Shown here: piece by piece, positions 45,559 to 52,670 of the stretch
Numbering within the stretch: the stretch's first letter is position 1
Layout: each line of letters begins with the position of its first letter
Assembly: GCF_015767635.1 (NCBI RefSeq)
Contig: NZ_CP065230.1
Location: 186,001-250,000 of the forward strand
Length of the DNA: 64,000 nt
From: Halomonas sp. A40-4
GTDB taxonomy: Bacteria > Pseudomonadota > Gammaproteobacteria > Pseudomonadales > Halomonadaceae
Reading direction: 5' to 3'
Program-made: the position numbers and the translations under genes
Notes under the pieces: model-generated
Seen by the model: only the letters and a program-made list of their open reading frames with translations
The model's database searches: none
Told to the model about the DNA's origin: nothing

Positions 45559-45872
45559 ACCAGCATCAAATACCCCAAGCCCACCGGGACGCCTTGCTGC
45601 ATATTCTGACCATCGGCATGGCCGCCAGCGCTTTACGCCATGAATACGGCACAGAGCCGCCATGTTGGGTAAGCGTGGATTTTTGCGGAATGCTGCTTCA
45701 GCTGAATGTAAGCGTTAGCCGCCGCGCTGACCTGCATTGCCCGAATGTCTTGCCCAAGTCATACAGCGTATACGTCCCCCCTTGCACACGCGCTGCACCT
45801 GACAGCCTTGAACAACTTCAGATGATTGCTCGCGATCTGGAAGCGCTGCTTCCTGGGTTGGTGGCGTCATGA
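45555..45872 (+). CDS. Hypothetical operon protein, 105 aa
   Basis: The ATG overlaps the previous stop and its own stop overlaps the next ATG, both by 4 bp. HRDALLHILTIGMAASALRHEYGTEPPCWVSVDFCGMLLQLNV suggests a small alpha/beta protein, ending LEQLQMIARDLEALLPGL. Function unknown; the layout says it is co-translated with the replication operon. Confidence 0.65.
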   Translation: MNQHQIPQAHRDALLHILTIGMAASALRHEYGTEPPCWVSVDFCGMLLQLNVSVSRRADLHCPNVLPKSYSVYVPPCTRAAPDSLEQLQMIARDLEALLPGLVAS

Positions 45873-46102
45873 GTCGCGTTCAGCCCCAGCTAGATAAGAT
45901 CGAAGATTTGCTAGGCACCATGAGTGGCCTTGCCGGCATCATGCAAAAAGACCTGTGCCGCAGAGGGAGTGAGGACGAAGCCGCCCTCAATGACCATGAC
46001 ATTGGTTGCCTACTATCTGCCATTGATGAACTCGCCAACCGTGGTTATTACGCCCTTGATGCGATTGATAAAGCCTCGCAAGGGCAGGAGGTGCGCTCAT
46101 GA
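45869..46102 (+). CDS. Small helical protein, paralogue A (77 aa)
   Basis: Overlaps both neighbours by 4 bp. LDKIEDLLGTMSGLAGIMQKDL then SEDEAALNDHDIGCLLSAIDELANRGYYALDAI. The next gene has the same plan (LQDMMGAIYGLADMLE, SEDEALMLSRFQRGCMVTAIKHLAGHADSLTDVI), so the two are tandem paralogues. Each is probably a two- or three-helix bundle. No catalytic motif. Function unknown. Confidence 0.7.
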   Translation: MSRVQPQLDKIEDLLGTMSGLAGIMQKDLCRRGSEDEAALNDHDIGCLLSAIDELANRGYYALDAIDKASQGQEVRS

Positions 46103-46347
46103 GCCACATCCAGAACCACGCCGAAAACCTCCAAGACATGATGGGCGCCATTTACGGCCTGGCCGACATGCTCGAGAAAGCTGGTAGCGGTGATACCAGC
46201 GAAGACGAAGCATTAATGCTTTCGCGTTTCCAGCGCGGATGCATGGTCACGGCCATCAAACACCTTGCGGGCCATGCCGACTCTTTGACCGATGTTATTC
46301 AAGAGCAGGAAGCCCGTAAGCTTACTGGCGCTGGGGGTGAGTCATGA
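46099..46347 (+). CDS. Small helical protein, paralogue B (82 aa)
   Basis: Tandem paralogue of the preceding gene. They share the segments (I/L)xDxxGxxxGLAxxx, SEDEA and a GCxxxAIxxLA core at the same spacing. It overlaps both neighbours by 4 bp. Such small acidic helical proteins are common in proteobacterial integrative elements but have no known role; an anti-host or regulatory protein is one possibility, without direct support. Confidence 0.7.
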   Translation: MSHIQNHAENLQDMMGAIYGLADMLEKAGSGDTSEDEALMLSRFQRGCMVTAIKHLAGHADSLTDVIQEQEARKLTGAGGES

Positions 46348-46760
46348 ACACCCGCCAATCACACCTGACGTTAGACCAGGTAACCGCGCTGGTGGCCATT
46401 GGCGACAAGTTAGACGACCTGGCAGACGAGCTTAAAGCCGATGGCATAGCTGATGAAGCCGTTGCCGACTATGGCCGCGCTTGCCGCCACATATCAGAGG
46501 CAGCCAGCGCGCTACTTGAAGCGATGAGCTACGCCCAACATCCAATCACCCAGGCGTCAAAACGTGTGGTGCTGGCGCTGTGTGCTGATGATGCCCACGA
46601 CTTAGCCCACCTGCTGAAAGACGCTGCCCAGCAGCTTGAGCAAGGCCCGCGTGAACTGACGGTGACGTCTGAAGATGCTGACCTTTGCATGAAGCGTGAT
46701 GGCCTGATGGTTGGCACGCTCAAGGTAGCCGATAAGGAAGGGGGCAACGATGCCAGCTAA
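46344..46760 (+). CDS. Helical operon protein, 138 aa
   Basis: LTLDQVTALVAIGDKLDDLADELKADGIADEAVADYGRACRHISEAASALLEAM is again a helical, acidic domain loosely similar to the two paralogues before it, so it may be a third, longer member. The second half (VVLALCADDAHDLAHLLKDAAQQLEQG) is also helical. It overlaps the next gene by 11 bp. Function unknown. Confidence 0.65.
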   Translation: MNTRQSHLTLDQVTALVAIGDKLDDLADELKADGIADEAVADYGRACRHISEAASALLEAMSYAQHPITQASKRVVLALCADDAHDLAHLLKDAAQQLEQGPRELTVTSEDADLCMKRDGLMVGTLKVADKEGGNDAS

Positions 46761-47277
46761 CGCCCAAAACAAAGCAACCCGGCACAGTGGCCGGGCAACA
46801 GCGCCGCCTACCAGAGCAAACGCTAAGCCTGAGAATAGCACACACGCCGATGTGTACGCCTTGCTGTCGCGCCTAGAGAAGGTGAAAGAGAACGGGCCAG
46901 GCCGCTGGCTGGCGTGCTGCCCAGCCCACCAAGACCGATCACCTAGCTTGGCAGTCCGTGAGACGCCAGACGGCACCATCCTGGTGAAGTGTTTTGCTGG
47001 GTGCCCTACGCCTGATGTGCTAGCCGCCGTTGGTCTCGAGCTTAAAGACCTGTTCCCCCAGCGCGGCCGTGATGACTACCACGCCAGCAAGCGCCCGGGG
47101 GAACGGTGGGTACCACGCGACGTGTTGAGCGCTATTGCCCAAGAAGCACTTATCACCCTGATAGCCGCCGAAGCCACTCACCGCGGTGACCGGTTGGAGC
47201 GTGTCGATCTGGACCGGCTGGTCACAGCCGCCGGCCGTCTGCGAAGTGCAGCAAGGGAGGTAGGCTGTCATGTATGA
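46750..47277 (+). CDS. Primase-type zinc-finger protein
   Basis: 175 residues. After a basic, disordered N-terminus comes VYALLSRLEKVKENGPGRWLACCPAHQDRSPSLAVRETPDGTILVKCFAGC, the CHC2-type zinc ribbon of DNA primases (CPAH...C...GC). The C-terminus is helical. It lacks a TOPRIM catalytic core, so it likely supplies template recognition to the DUF3987 protein encoded next (8-bp overlap), a split-primase layout seen in mobile elements. A decayed second copy of its 3' end lies at 53.97 kb. Confidence 0.82.
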   Translation: MPANAQNKATRHSGRATAPPTRANAKPENSTHADVYALLSRLEKVKENGPGRWLACCPAHQDRSPSLAVRETPDGTILVKCFAGCPTPDVLAAVGLELKDLFPQRGRDDYHASKRPGERWVPRDVLSAIAQEALITLIAAEATHRGDRLERVDLDRLVTAAGRLRSAAREVGCHV

Positions 47278-48805
47278 AGCCACGCAAATGGAAGGCGCGA
47301 CCTGGTTGGATGATTATGCCCAGAGCCGCCAGCCCGGCGCGCCCAAGCCGCTTATTCCGCTACCAAGTGCATTGGCCCCGGTTGCCGCGTTTCAGCCTGA
47401 CATGCTGCCAGAGGCAATCAGCGCTTATGTGATGGACGTAGCCGACCGTCAGCAGTGCCCGCCGGACTTCGTGGCCGTCACGGCGATCTGTGCGTTATCT
47501 GCCCTGGTGGGCCGCAAGGTACTGGTATGCCCCAAGCAGCGAGACGACTGGACTGTCACGCCGAATCAGTGGGGTGCCATCATTGGCCGCCCCAGCGCCA
47601 TGAAAAGTCCCAGCATGAAAGCCGCGCTTGCCCCGTTGGTGAGGGTCCAGCAGGACGCTAGCGATGGCCATAGTGAAGCCCTGCAGCAGTACAAGGCAGA
47701 GCAAAAGCTGGCTGAGTTGGAAAAGAAAGCCACTGAGAACAAGGCCAAGAAGCTGCACCAGCAGGGCAAGCGTGACGAGGCGTTAGCCGAGCTGGCAGAG
47801 GCTGAGCGGGAAATACCGCCCCCGGGCAAACCGCGCCTTATCGTCAATGATGCCACCGTAGAAAAGTTGGGGGAGCTGCTGAACGAAAACCCCAACGGCC
47901 TGATTCTGGTGCGCGATGAGCTGGCCGGCTGGCTTGGCAAGCTGGCGCAAGATGACTACCAAAGCGACAGAGCTTTTTATCTTGAGTGCTTCGACGGCAA
48001 CGGACGGTTTACTTACGACCGTATAGGCCGAGGTACCATTGAGATAGAGAACTGCACGCTGTCCATGATTGGAGGCATCCAGCCCGACAAGATAGCGCCG
48101 ATCGTTCGCAGCGCCAGCAATGGAACTGCTAATGACGGCCTGGTTCAGCGGCTTCAGCTGGCGGTATGGCCAGACGATCTAACGCAATGGCGGTGGCGCG
48201 ACCGGGCCCCCGATCCCCAGGCACGGAACGCTTACGAGCAAACCTTTTTCAGGCTGCAAGGGCTGGCGCCGGAAACCGATGCCGAAGGCGAACCGCCAGC
48301 CTGGCGTTTTACTCCAGAGGCGCAGGCGCTGTTCATTGAGTGGATGGAGAGCCTCAACATCGAAGCTCGGGAAAGCGACCTGGCGCCAGCGTTAGAGAGC
48401 CACCTGCTCAAAATGCCCCAGACCATTGCAGGGCTGGCGCTGCTATTTGAGTTGATCGAGGGAGAAGGTGGAGCCGTTGGCCAGGTAGCCGCTGCCCGAG
48501 CCCTGGAGTGGGCTGATTATCTGAAAACCCACGCAGAGCGACTGTACAGCGCCGCCACCAATCGAGGCGCAATAGGGGCAGCTCTGGTTGTTAAACGCCG
48601 GGATAAGCTGCCTAGCCCGTTCACGTCGCGGGATGTGCGCCGTAAGGAATGGACAGGGCTGGACAGCACTGAGGCGGTGCGCGATGCGCTGGATGTCCTG
48701 GTGGAGCATAACCACCTGACCGCCCTGGAAGTGCCGACCACCACTAAGCCAAGAACAGAGTATCACTGGCATCCTGAATTGGTGCTGGCTGGGGAGGTGC
48801 GCTGA
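47270..48805 (+). CDS. DUF3987 replication protein
   Basis: 511 residues matching the DUF3987 family that accompanies primase zinc fingers in phages, satellites and islands. GRPSAMKSPSMKAAL occupies the Walker A position (a degenerate P-loop without a standard GKT). LILVRDELAGWLGKL and CTLSMIGGIQPDKI follow at the usual spacing, after a coiled-coil insertion (EQKLAELEKKATENKAKK). It is likely the initiator/helicase-like protein of the element. The ATG at 47288 is an alternative start. A truncated duplicate of its first 25 codons lies at 54109-54189. Confidence 0.82.
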   Translation: MYEATQMEGATWLDDYAQSRQPGAPKPLIPLPSALAPVAAFQPDMLPEAISAYVMDVADRQQCPPDFVAVTAICALSALVGRKVLVCPKQRDDWTVTPNQWGAIIGRPSAMKSPSMKAALAPLVRVQQDASDGHSEALQQYKAEQKLAELEKKATENKAKKLHQQGKRDEALAELAEAEREIPPPGKPRLIVNDATVEKLGELLNENPNGLILVRDELAGWLGKLAQDDYQSDRAFYLECFDGNGRFTYDRIGRGTIEIENCTLSMIGGIQPDKIAPIVRSASNGTANDGLVQRLQLAVWPDDLTQWRWRDRAPDPQARNAYEQTFFRLQGLAPETDAEGEPPAWRFTPEAQALFIEWMESLNIEARESDLAPALESHLLKMPQTIAGLALLFELIEGEGGAVGQVAAARALEWADYLKTHAERLYSAATNRGAIGAALVVKRRDKLPSPFTSRDVRRKEWTGLDSTEAVRDALDVLVEHNHLTALEVPTTTKPRTEYHWHPELVLAGEVR

Positions 48806-49692
48806 TGGGACGCTGGCTCGCTAAAATACAGAAAAGCCCTATGTGTGCAACTGACAAAACTGACTTATCCGAATCAGTCAGAAAAGTCAGTGACACAAAC
48901 GGGGCATTTGTTGAAACGGCAAGCACCACCGCTGTTATGCATGAAAGCCCCCTACAGGAAACTGACAAAACTGACTTATCCAAATCTGTCAAAAAAGTCA
49001 GTGACACAACTAGGGCATTTGCCGAAAGTGCAAGCGCTACCGCCGACATCCAGAAAAGCCCCCAGCGGGGAGCTGACAAAACTGACTTATCTGAATCTGT
49101 CAGAAAAGTCAGTGACACAACTGGGGCATTTGAGAAAAAACAGAGGGGAAGCGCCGCTGAAGTGGATGCCATGCTGGCCACATTGCGAGCGATAGGACGC
49201 GACCTTGGTGGCGCTCTTGAAAAGCTGGCGCGTGAGCGGCTGCTAGGCCTAGATAATCCTGTTCGTGGTGAAGTAATAGCAGCGCTGGATGATGCCTTTA
49301 CAGTAGCCCCTGACCTACCTAGCGCCCGGAAGCAATGCCGGCACCTACTGACCGACCTTAACGCCCTAGACGCCGCCAAAGCTTGCTGGCCCGCGTTGCC
49401 TGAGCCGGTTGGTGAGGTATCTGTCGTTCCCCACCGACACACAGTGGCACCCATCATAGAGCCGTGGCTGGCGCTGATTGAGCAGCACTGCACGCTGGTG
49501 CCAGAGGATAAGCGGTTTATACGCCTACGGCTGGTAACGCTTAGCCCTGGCCACGCAATGCGGCTGGCGCGTCAGTATGTGGAAGCGTGGCAGCAGGCAG
49601 CCCGGGATGAGCCACGAAAGCATGCCAAAGATAACGCAGGTCGCCGCGCTGCTAATCACCTGCTGATCACCCGCCTCAGTTCCAAGCAGTAA
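48805..49692 (+). CDS. Replication-operon protein containing three 37-aa repeats
   Basis: 295 residues. The N-terminal third carries three copies of a 37-residue unit (xDKTDLSESVRKVSDTxGAF). The repeat is driven by the DNA: each copy encodes paired CTGAC/GTCAG motifs, so the peptide repeat is probably a by-product of origin-like DNA. The rest is a helical domain (LGGALEKLARERLLGLDNPVRGEVIAALDDAF, later LSPGHAMRLARQYVEAWQQAARD). The start overlaps the DUF3987 stop by 1 nt. A shortened, decayed copy of its 3' part lies at 51.57-51.76 kb. Confidence 0.75.
   Translation: MGRWLAKIQKSPMCATDKTDLSESVRKVSDTNGAFVETASTTAVMHESPLQETDKTDLSKSVKKVSDTTRAFAESASATADIQKSPQRGADKTDLSESVRKVSDTTGAFEKKQRGSAAEVDAMLATLRAIGRDLGGALEKLARERLLGLDNPVRGEVIAALDDAFTVAPDLPSARKQCRHLLTDLNALDAAKACWPALPEPVGEVSVVPHRHTVAPIIEPWLALIEQHCTLVPEDKRFIRLRLVTLSPGHAMRLARQYVEAWQQAARDEPRKHAKDNAGRRAANHLLITRLSSKQ
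48850..49116. repeat. Three iteron-like repeats, 111-bp period
   Basis: Units begin at 48851, 48962 and 49073, exactly 111 bp apart. The first and third read CTGAC-AAAA-CTGAC, 12 nt, GTCAG-AAAA-GTCAG-TGAC, two direct pentamers facing two inverted ones. The middle copy differs by GTCAA for the first GTCAG. Arrays like this next to replication genes suggest an origin; this is inferred from form and context. Confidence 0.8.
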
Positions 49693-49747
49693 CGTCTTGT
49701 TGATGCTGCAACCACCAAACCAACAGGACAGCCAAGGAGTAACGCAC

Positions 49748-49954
49748 ATGCCAACCATTGTCGCCCCAGAGCATTTGATCCACGCCGCGGTGCAGGGCGA
49801 GGGCATTGCTCACCTGACGCCAGAACAGACATACGCGATCCATATGCTAGGGATGCCGGCAGGCGTGATAACTAATCCGTTACCTAAACACTTGGTTGTG
49901 TTGCTCGCCAATACCGACCGCATGGCAAGGAAGGATGAAACCGATGGTATTTGA
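49748..49954 (+). CDS. Hypothetical protein, 68 aa
   Basis: GGAGTAACGCAC precedes the ATG at 49748. MPTIVAPEHLIHAAVQGEGIAHLTPEQTYAIHMLGMPAG is a soluble small protein of unknown family, with a C-terminal helix ending LLANTDRMARKDETDGI. Its 3' end overlaps the start of the Bro-N gene, so both are likely on one transcript. Confidence 0.6.
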   Translation: MPTIVAPEHLIHAAVQGEGIAHLTPEQTYAIHMLGMPAGVITNPLPKHLVVLLANTDRMARKDETDGI

Positions 49955-50363
49955 AGGCACTGAGGTAGAGCTAATCACACAAGGCAATGAGGTTTGGGTG
50001 ACAGCCAGTAACTTAGGTCGCGCGCTTGGTTATGCAAATGGGAAGGCGGTGCAGCGGATTTATACTCGTAATAAGGATGAGTTCACCGACACCATGTCAG
50101 GGGTGGTCAATTTGACCACGCCTACCGGTACCCAAGGGGTGCGCGTATTTTCTTTACGCGGGGCTCACCTGATTGCCATGCTGGCCCGCACCAAAAAAGC
50201 CAAAGCCTTCCGCCGGTGGGTGCTGGATATTCTGGACACCATTGCCAAGGGAGGTGAGTACGCCAAGCAACAATGGGAACAGGCACGGCAAGCGCTGGAA
50301 GATCGTCGCGAGCAGGTGAGCGAAGAAGGGCGCGGCTTGGCTGCGTGGCGCTGGCACAAGTAG
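49944..50363 (+). CDS. Bro-N domain antirepressor-like protein
   Basis: 139 residues. FEGTEVELITQGNEVWVTASNLGRALGYANGKAVQRIYTRNKDEF is a Bro-N domain, the DNA-binding module of phage antirepressors. GVRVFSLRGAHLIAMLARTKKAKAFRRWVLDIL completes it, followed by a charged helix. There is no C-terminal Ant/KilA-C domain, so it is a short form. Start at 49944 is preferred because AAGGAAGG lies about 10 nt upstream. It could set lysogeny-like control of the element. Confidence 0.82.
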   Translation: MVFEGTEVELITQGNEVWVTASNLGRALGYANGKAVQRIYTRNKDEFTDTMSGVVNLTTPTGTQGVRVFSLRGAHLIAMLARTKKAKAFRRWVLDILDTIAKGGEYAKQQWEQARQALEDRREQVSEEGRGLAAWRWHK

Positions 50364-50569
50364 CCGATGGAAGGCAATGAGCGTTGCAGGCGAGAGCGGA
50401 TGCAGCTTAGCTTGCCGCTGACCTAGCCAGCTTATGTAAGGCTAATTACTAACAAAAAAACACAAGCATTGGTTGTAAAGCTGCTTTGCAGAACCTATTC
50501 TCTACGCAAACACGCAGCGTGATACCTCTGAATGACACGGCTGCGCATTAGGGGAATGAGGTGTAAGAT

Positions 50570-51019
50570 ATGGCAAACGCACTGCAAATTGCTAATTACT
50601 TGATTGCTAAGGCTTCATCTTCAGATGGCGAGCACTCTAAGCTATCAAACCTTAAGCTTCAAAAACTTCTGTATTACGTACAGGGATTTCATACGGTATT
50701 ACTTAAGCGTCCGGCTTTCGACGATCGCATGGAAGCATGGATGCATGGGCCTGTAGTTCCTAGCGCCTACCACTACTATAAGGCTTATGGTAATGGGCAA
50801 ATACCGCCAGCCATGCCATTAGAAGAAGTTGATATTGATGATCAAACAGCTGAGCTTGTTGATGAAGTGTTCAATGTTTATGCTCAACACTCTGCATGGC
50901 ATTTACGAAACCTATCCCATGAAGAAGACCCTTGGATGAATCGTTTTGATTCTGAAATAGGTTCCAGTGAAATCAAGATTGAAGATCTAGAAGAGTTCTT
51001 CCCCAGTCTTCTGGAATAG
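50570..51019 (+). CDS. Panacea-domain antitoxin (PanA-like)
   Basis: 149 residues of the Panacea/SocA (DUF4065) family: ALQIANYLIAKASSSDGEHSKLSNLKLQKLLYYVQGFHTVLLKRPAFDDRMEAWMHGPVVPSAYHYYK, later DEVFNVYAQHSAWHLRNLSHEEDPW. Panacea proteins are the antitoxin half of many toxin-antitoxin pairs. The gene is AT-richer than its neighbours and has its own 200-bp upstream region, with GAGGTG before the ATG. The presumed toxin starts 8 bp downstream. Confidence 0.88.
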   Translation: MANALQIANYLIAKASSSDGEHSKLSNLKLQKLLYYVQGFHTVLLKRPAFDDRMEAWMHGPVVPSAYHYYKAYGNGQIPPAMPLEEVDIDDQTAELVDEVFNVYAQHSAWHLRNLSHEEDPWMNRFDSEIGSSEIKIEDLEEFFPSLLE

Positions 51020-51027
51020 ATTTAGGC

Positions 51028-51438
51028 GTGGCTAAGCTAAAAAACAGACCAAAAAAGACCGGTAATGACGTCGCCGAGCGCCCAAAAGAAAAGCGTTCGG
51101 TTGATACTCTTACGCCATGGTTTTGCTTTGCTAAGCTTCGTCCGAGTCATTGCATTTCTGAATGCACTAAAGATGAAAGGGCTGCTCTTGCAGAGACGCT
51201 TCGTTTATTAAGCAGCATGACTTGGGCAGATTTGCGCCAAGCTCCTCGGCATGGCAGAGGGTACGAAAAAATCGCGCGTCACTCTTTCAGAGCCCATATA
51301 CCCGATGCAATCACAGAAGATGTTGACCTTCTGTCGTTTCGTTTCTGTGGCAAGGCGCCTATTGTTGGGTATCGAATGGATCGTGTTTTTCATGTCGTTT
51401 GGGTGGATCGAGCGTTCAATGTGTATAATCACGGTTAA
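51028..51438 (+). CDS. Putative toxin partner of the Panacea antitoxin
   Basis: 136 residues, GTG start 8 bp after the antitoxin stop, followed by a strong terminator, so the pair forms a closed two-gene unit. A basic N-terminus (KLKNRPKKTGNDVAERPKEKR) leads to WFCFAKLRPSHCISECTKDERAALAETL. The C-terminal part LLSFRFCGKAPIVGYRMDRVFHVVWVDRAFNVYNHG resembles the 'phi-x-G-xR-x-(V/I)FHVVWVD' strand pattern of small RNase-like toxins. The mechanism cannot be deduced; the toxin call rests on size and pairing. Confidence 0.7.
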   Translation: MAKLKNRPKKTGNDVAERPKEKRSVDTLTPWFCFAKLRPSHCISECTKDERAALAETLRLLSSMTWADLRQAPRHGRGYEKIARHSFRAHIPDAITEDVDLLSFRFCGKAPIVGYRMDRVFHVVWVDRAFNVYNHG

Positions 51439-51461
51439 AAGACACCCTTATCCTTAAAAAA

Positions 51462-51483
51462 CCCCGCCCCGGCGGGGTTTTTT
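51462..51483 (+). terminator. Terminator of the toxin-antitoxin pair
   Basis: CCCCGCC-CC-GGCGGGG followed by six T residues, 23 bp after the toxin stop. Confidence 0.92.
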
Positions 51484-51573
51484 ATGCCCGGCCCAAATGT
51501 ATGGCGCTTTGCAGCTTTGAAAGTGCCATACATATCGGGCGATAACACTGATTACCCAAACAGGCCCATCGAC

Positions 51574-51757
51574 CCACTGACCGATCCTACGCCCTATACG
51601 CCGCCAAAGCCCGCTGGCCTGCATTGCCTGAACCTGTTGACGATAAACCGACGGCAAACCGTCACGCCCATCACAGAGCCATGCCCTTTACCAAAGGCAA
51701 CGCCGGCCGGCGACTTGCTAATAACATGCTGGCAACTTGAACCAGCCTCCAAGCGTT
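51574..51757 (+). pseudogene. Decayed copy of the 48805-49692 gene 3' part
   Basis: The DNA from CACTGACCGATCCTACG onward parallels 49346-49690 (ACTGACCGACCTTAACG..., GCCGCCAAAGC, GCATTGCCTGAACC, CATCACAGAGCC, GCTAATAAC). About 160 bp are missing between the ATCACAGAGCC and CCAAAGGCAACGC parts. The frame no longer matches the intact gene. An ORF of 91 codons crosses this stretch (51484-51759), but I regard it as a relic. Confidence 0.75.
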
Positions 51758-51874
51758 AACACCTGGCCAACGTTCGGTCACCACGCCCGGCACCCGCTGG
51801 GCTTTTTTTGAGCATGGATATTGTAGCTGTATATTTAATCAGTTCAATGATGAGGCTAGCTGCCAGGAGATCCA

Positions 51875-52165
51875 ATGCGCCACACCAACCGCACCCGCCG
51901 AAACTTTGCGACCGACGCCCGCAATATCAACGATAACGCCTTCAAGCATGAATGCCGGGAGGCTGAGCAGTATCGGGATGAGCGCCTAGAGCTCGAGCGA
52001 GAGAAGCTAGAACGCCGCCTGACTTGGGCCTTTGGCCGCGGCGACGCTGCTGGTGTGAAGCGGTTGCAGCGCCGTCTCGACAAGCTGGCCGATGAAGAGC
52101 TGAACGATATAGAACCTGGCTGCCGCCCGGGACACATAGAGCGTTGGAAGGATCTGTGGCAGTAA
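51875..52165 (+). CDS. Hypothetical coiled-coil protein, 96 aa
   Basis: AGGAGATCCA precedes the ATG. NFATDARNINDNAFKHECREAEQYRDERLELEREKLERRLTWAF is a strongly charged helix, likely a coiled coil, followed by GRGDAAGVKRLQRRLDKLADEEL. The last 15 residues contain a PGCRPGHIERW loop. No known family. The gene stands alone between a relic and the repeat-rich region before the SOS box. Confidence 0.6.
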   Translation: MRHTNRTRRNFATDARNINDNAFKHECREAEQYRDERLELEREKLERRLTWAFGRGDAAGVKRLQRRLDKLADEELNDIEPGCRPGHIERWKDLWQ

Positions 52166-52305
52166 GCCTTGGCGAAAAATCGCGGGTCCTTCCCCGGCAC
52201 AAGACCGTACCACGGGGAATTCGAACCATGTTCTGTGGCTAAATTTCGGCAAAACATAGTCGTCAGCAGCACCTAGCTCCAACCTGCATGGTTGCCGTGC
52301 TTAGG

Positions 52306-52368
52306 GGTGCCGAAGGTGCCGAATCTATAGCGGTGTGTCGTCGGCACCTATAGTCCATTTTTCGGCAC
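52306..52368. repeat. GGTGCCGAA repeat array
   Basis: GGTGCCGAA occurs twice back to back (52306-52323). It recurs inverted as TCGGCACC (52341) and as a TTCGGCAC variant (52361). Two CTATAG hexamers (52325, 52349) flank the third copy. The layout is that of a multi-site binding region (iterons or operators). Confidence 0.75.
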
Positions 52369-52483
52369 TGTCAGCCCGCTAGGGCAATCTGGCAACAAGC
52401 GTTTTGTGACCCTCCAAAAGAGGGCAGCAAACCTTCACGCTTGAATAGCAAAAAGCACAATAAAGCCGAAAAAAGTGCTAATA

Positions 52484-52503
52484 TACTGTATATAAAAACA
52501 GTG
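52484..52503. promoter_or_regulatory. LexA box (SOS operator)
   Basis: TACTGTATATAAAAACAGTG matches the LexA consensus TACTG(TA)5CAGTA at 18 of 20 positions, with intact CTGT-N8-ACAG. It lies 8 bp before the ATG at 52512, a position where LexA would block transcription. Confidence 0.88.
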
Positions 52504-52511
52504 GTGATATT

Positions 52512-52670
52512 ATGAAAGCACGAGGCCCACAGGCCTACCCAACCCAAAAGCAGCGCCTAGAGCTAGCTCGTATGCTGGTAGACATGGCTAGCGAAGGTGA
52601 CGTTAACGCCGCTGGCTGGCTGCTGCTGTTATCCGAAATTCGACAACAGAGACAAGAGGCTGCCCAATGA
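52512..52670 (+). CDS. 52-aa protein, first gene of SOS operon
   Basis: A short ORF right behind the LexA box with GTGG(TGATATT) as a poor ribosome site. MKARGPQAYPTQKQRLELARMLVDMASEGDVNAAGWLLLLSEIRQ is a soluble helical protein, similar in plan to tiny proteins often met in phages and islands. Its TGA overlaps the next ATG (ATGA), so the two are coupled. Function unknown. Confidence 0.7.
   Translation: MKARGPQAYPTQKQRLELARMLVDMASEGDVNAAGWLLLLSEIRQQRQEAAQ

Larger units (their letters stand above)
52166..52511. other. Repeat-rich intergenic control region
   Basis: 346 bp without a gene. It holds four copies of GGTGCCGA in mixed orientation (52306-52368) and a LexA box (52484-52503). It is the promoter region of the SOS-type operon and might also be a second replication or binding locus. 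Confidence 0.7.

Noticed and set aside
48850..49116. CRISPR array or protein-level repeat domain
   Set aside because: The 111-bp spacing keeps the reading frame and the conserved part is a nucleotide palindrome set; intervening DNA is also partly conserved, unlike CRISPR spacers.
51484..51759. 91-codon ORF as a real gene
   Set aside because: Most of it lies over the degenerate copy of the 49.3-49.7 kb gene in a shifted frame and has no ribosome site of its own, being right behind a terminator.
52166..52215. Phage cos-like motif (CGCGGGTCCTTCCCCGG)
   Set aside because: It faintly recalls GC-rich motifs upstream of some terminase genes, but no terminase is present and I cannot support the resemblance.
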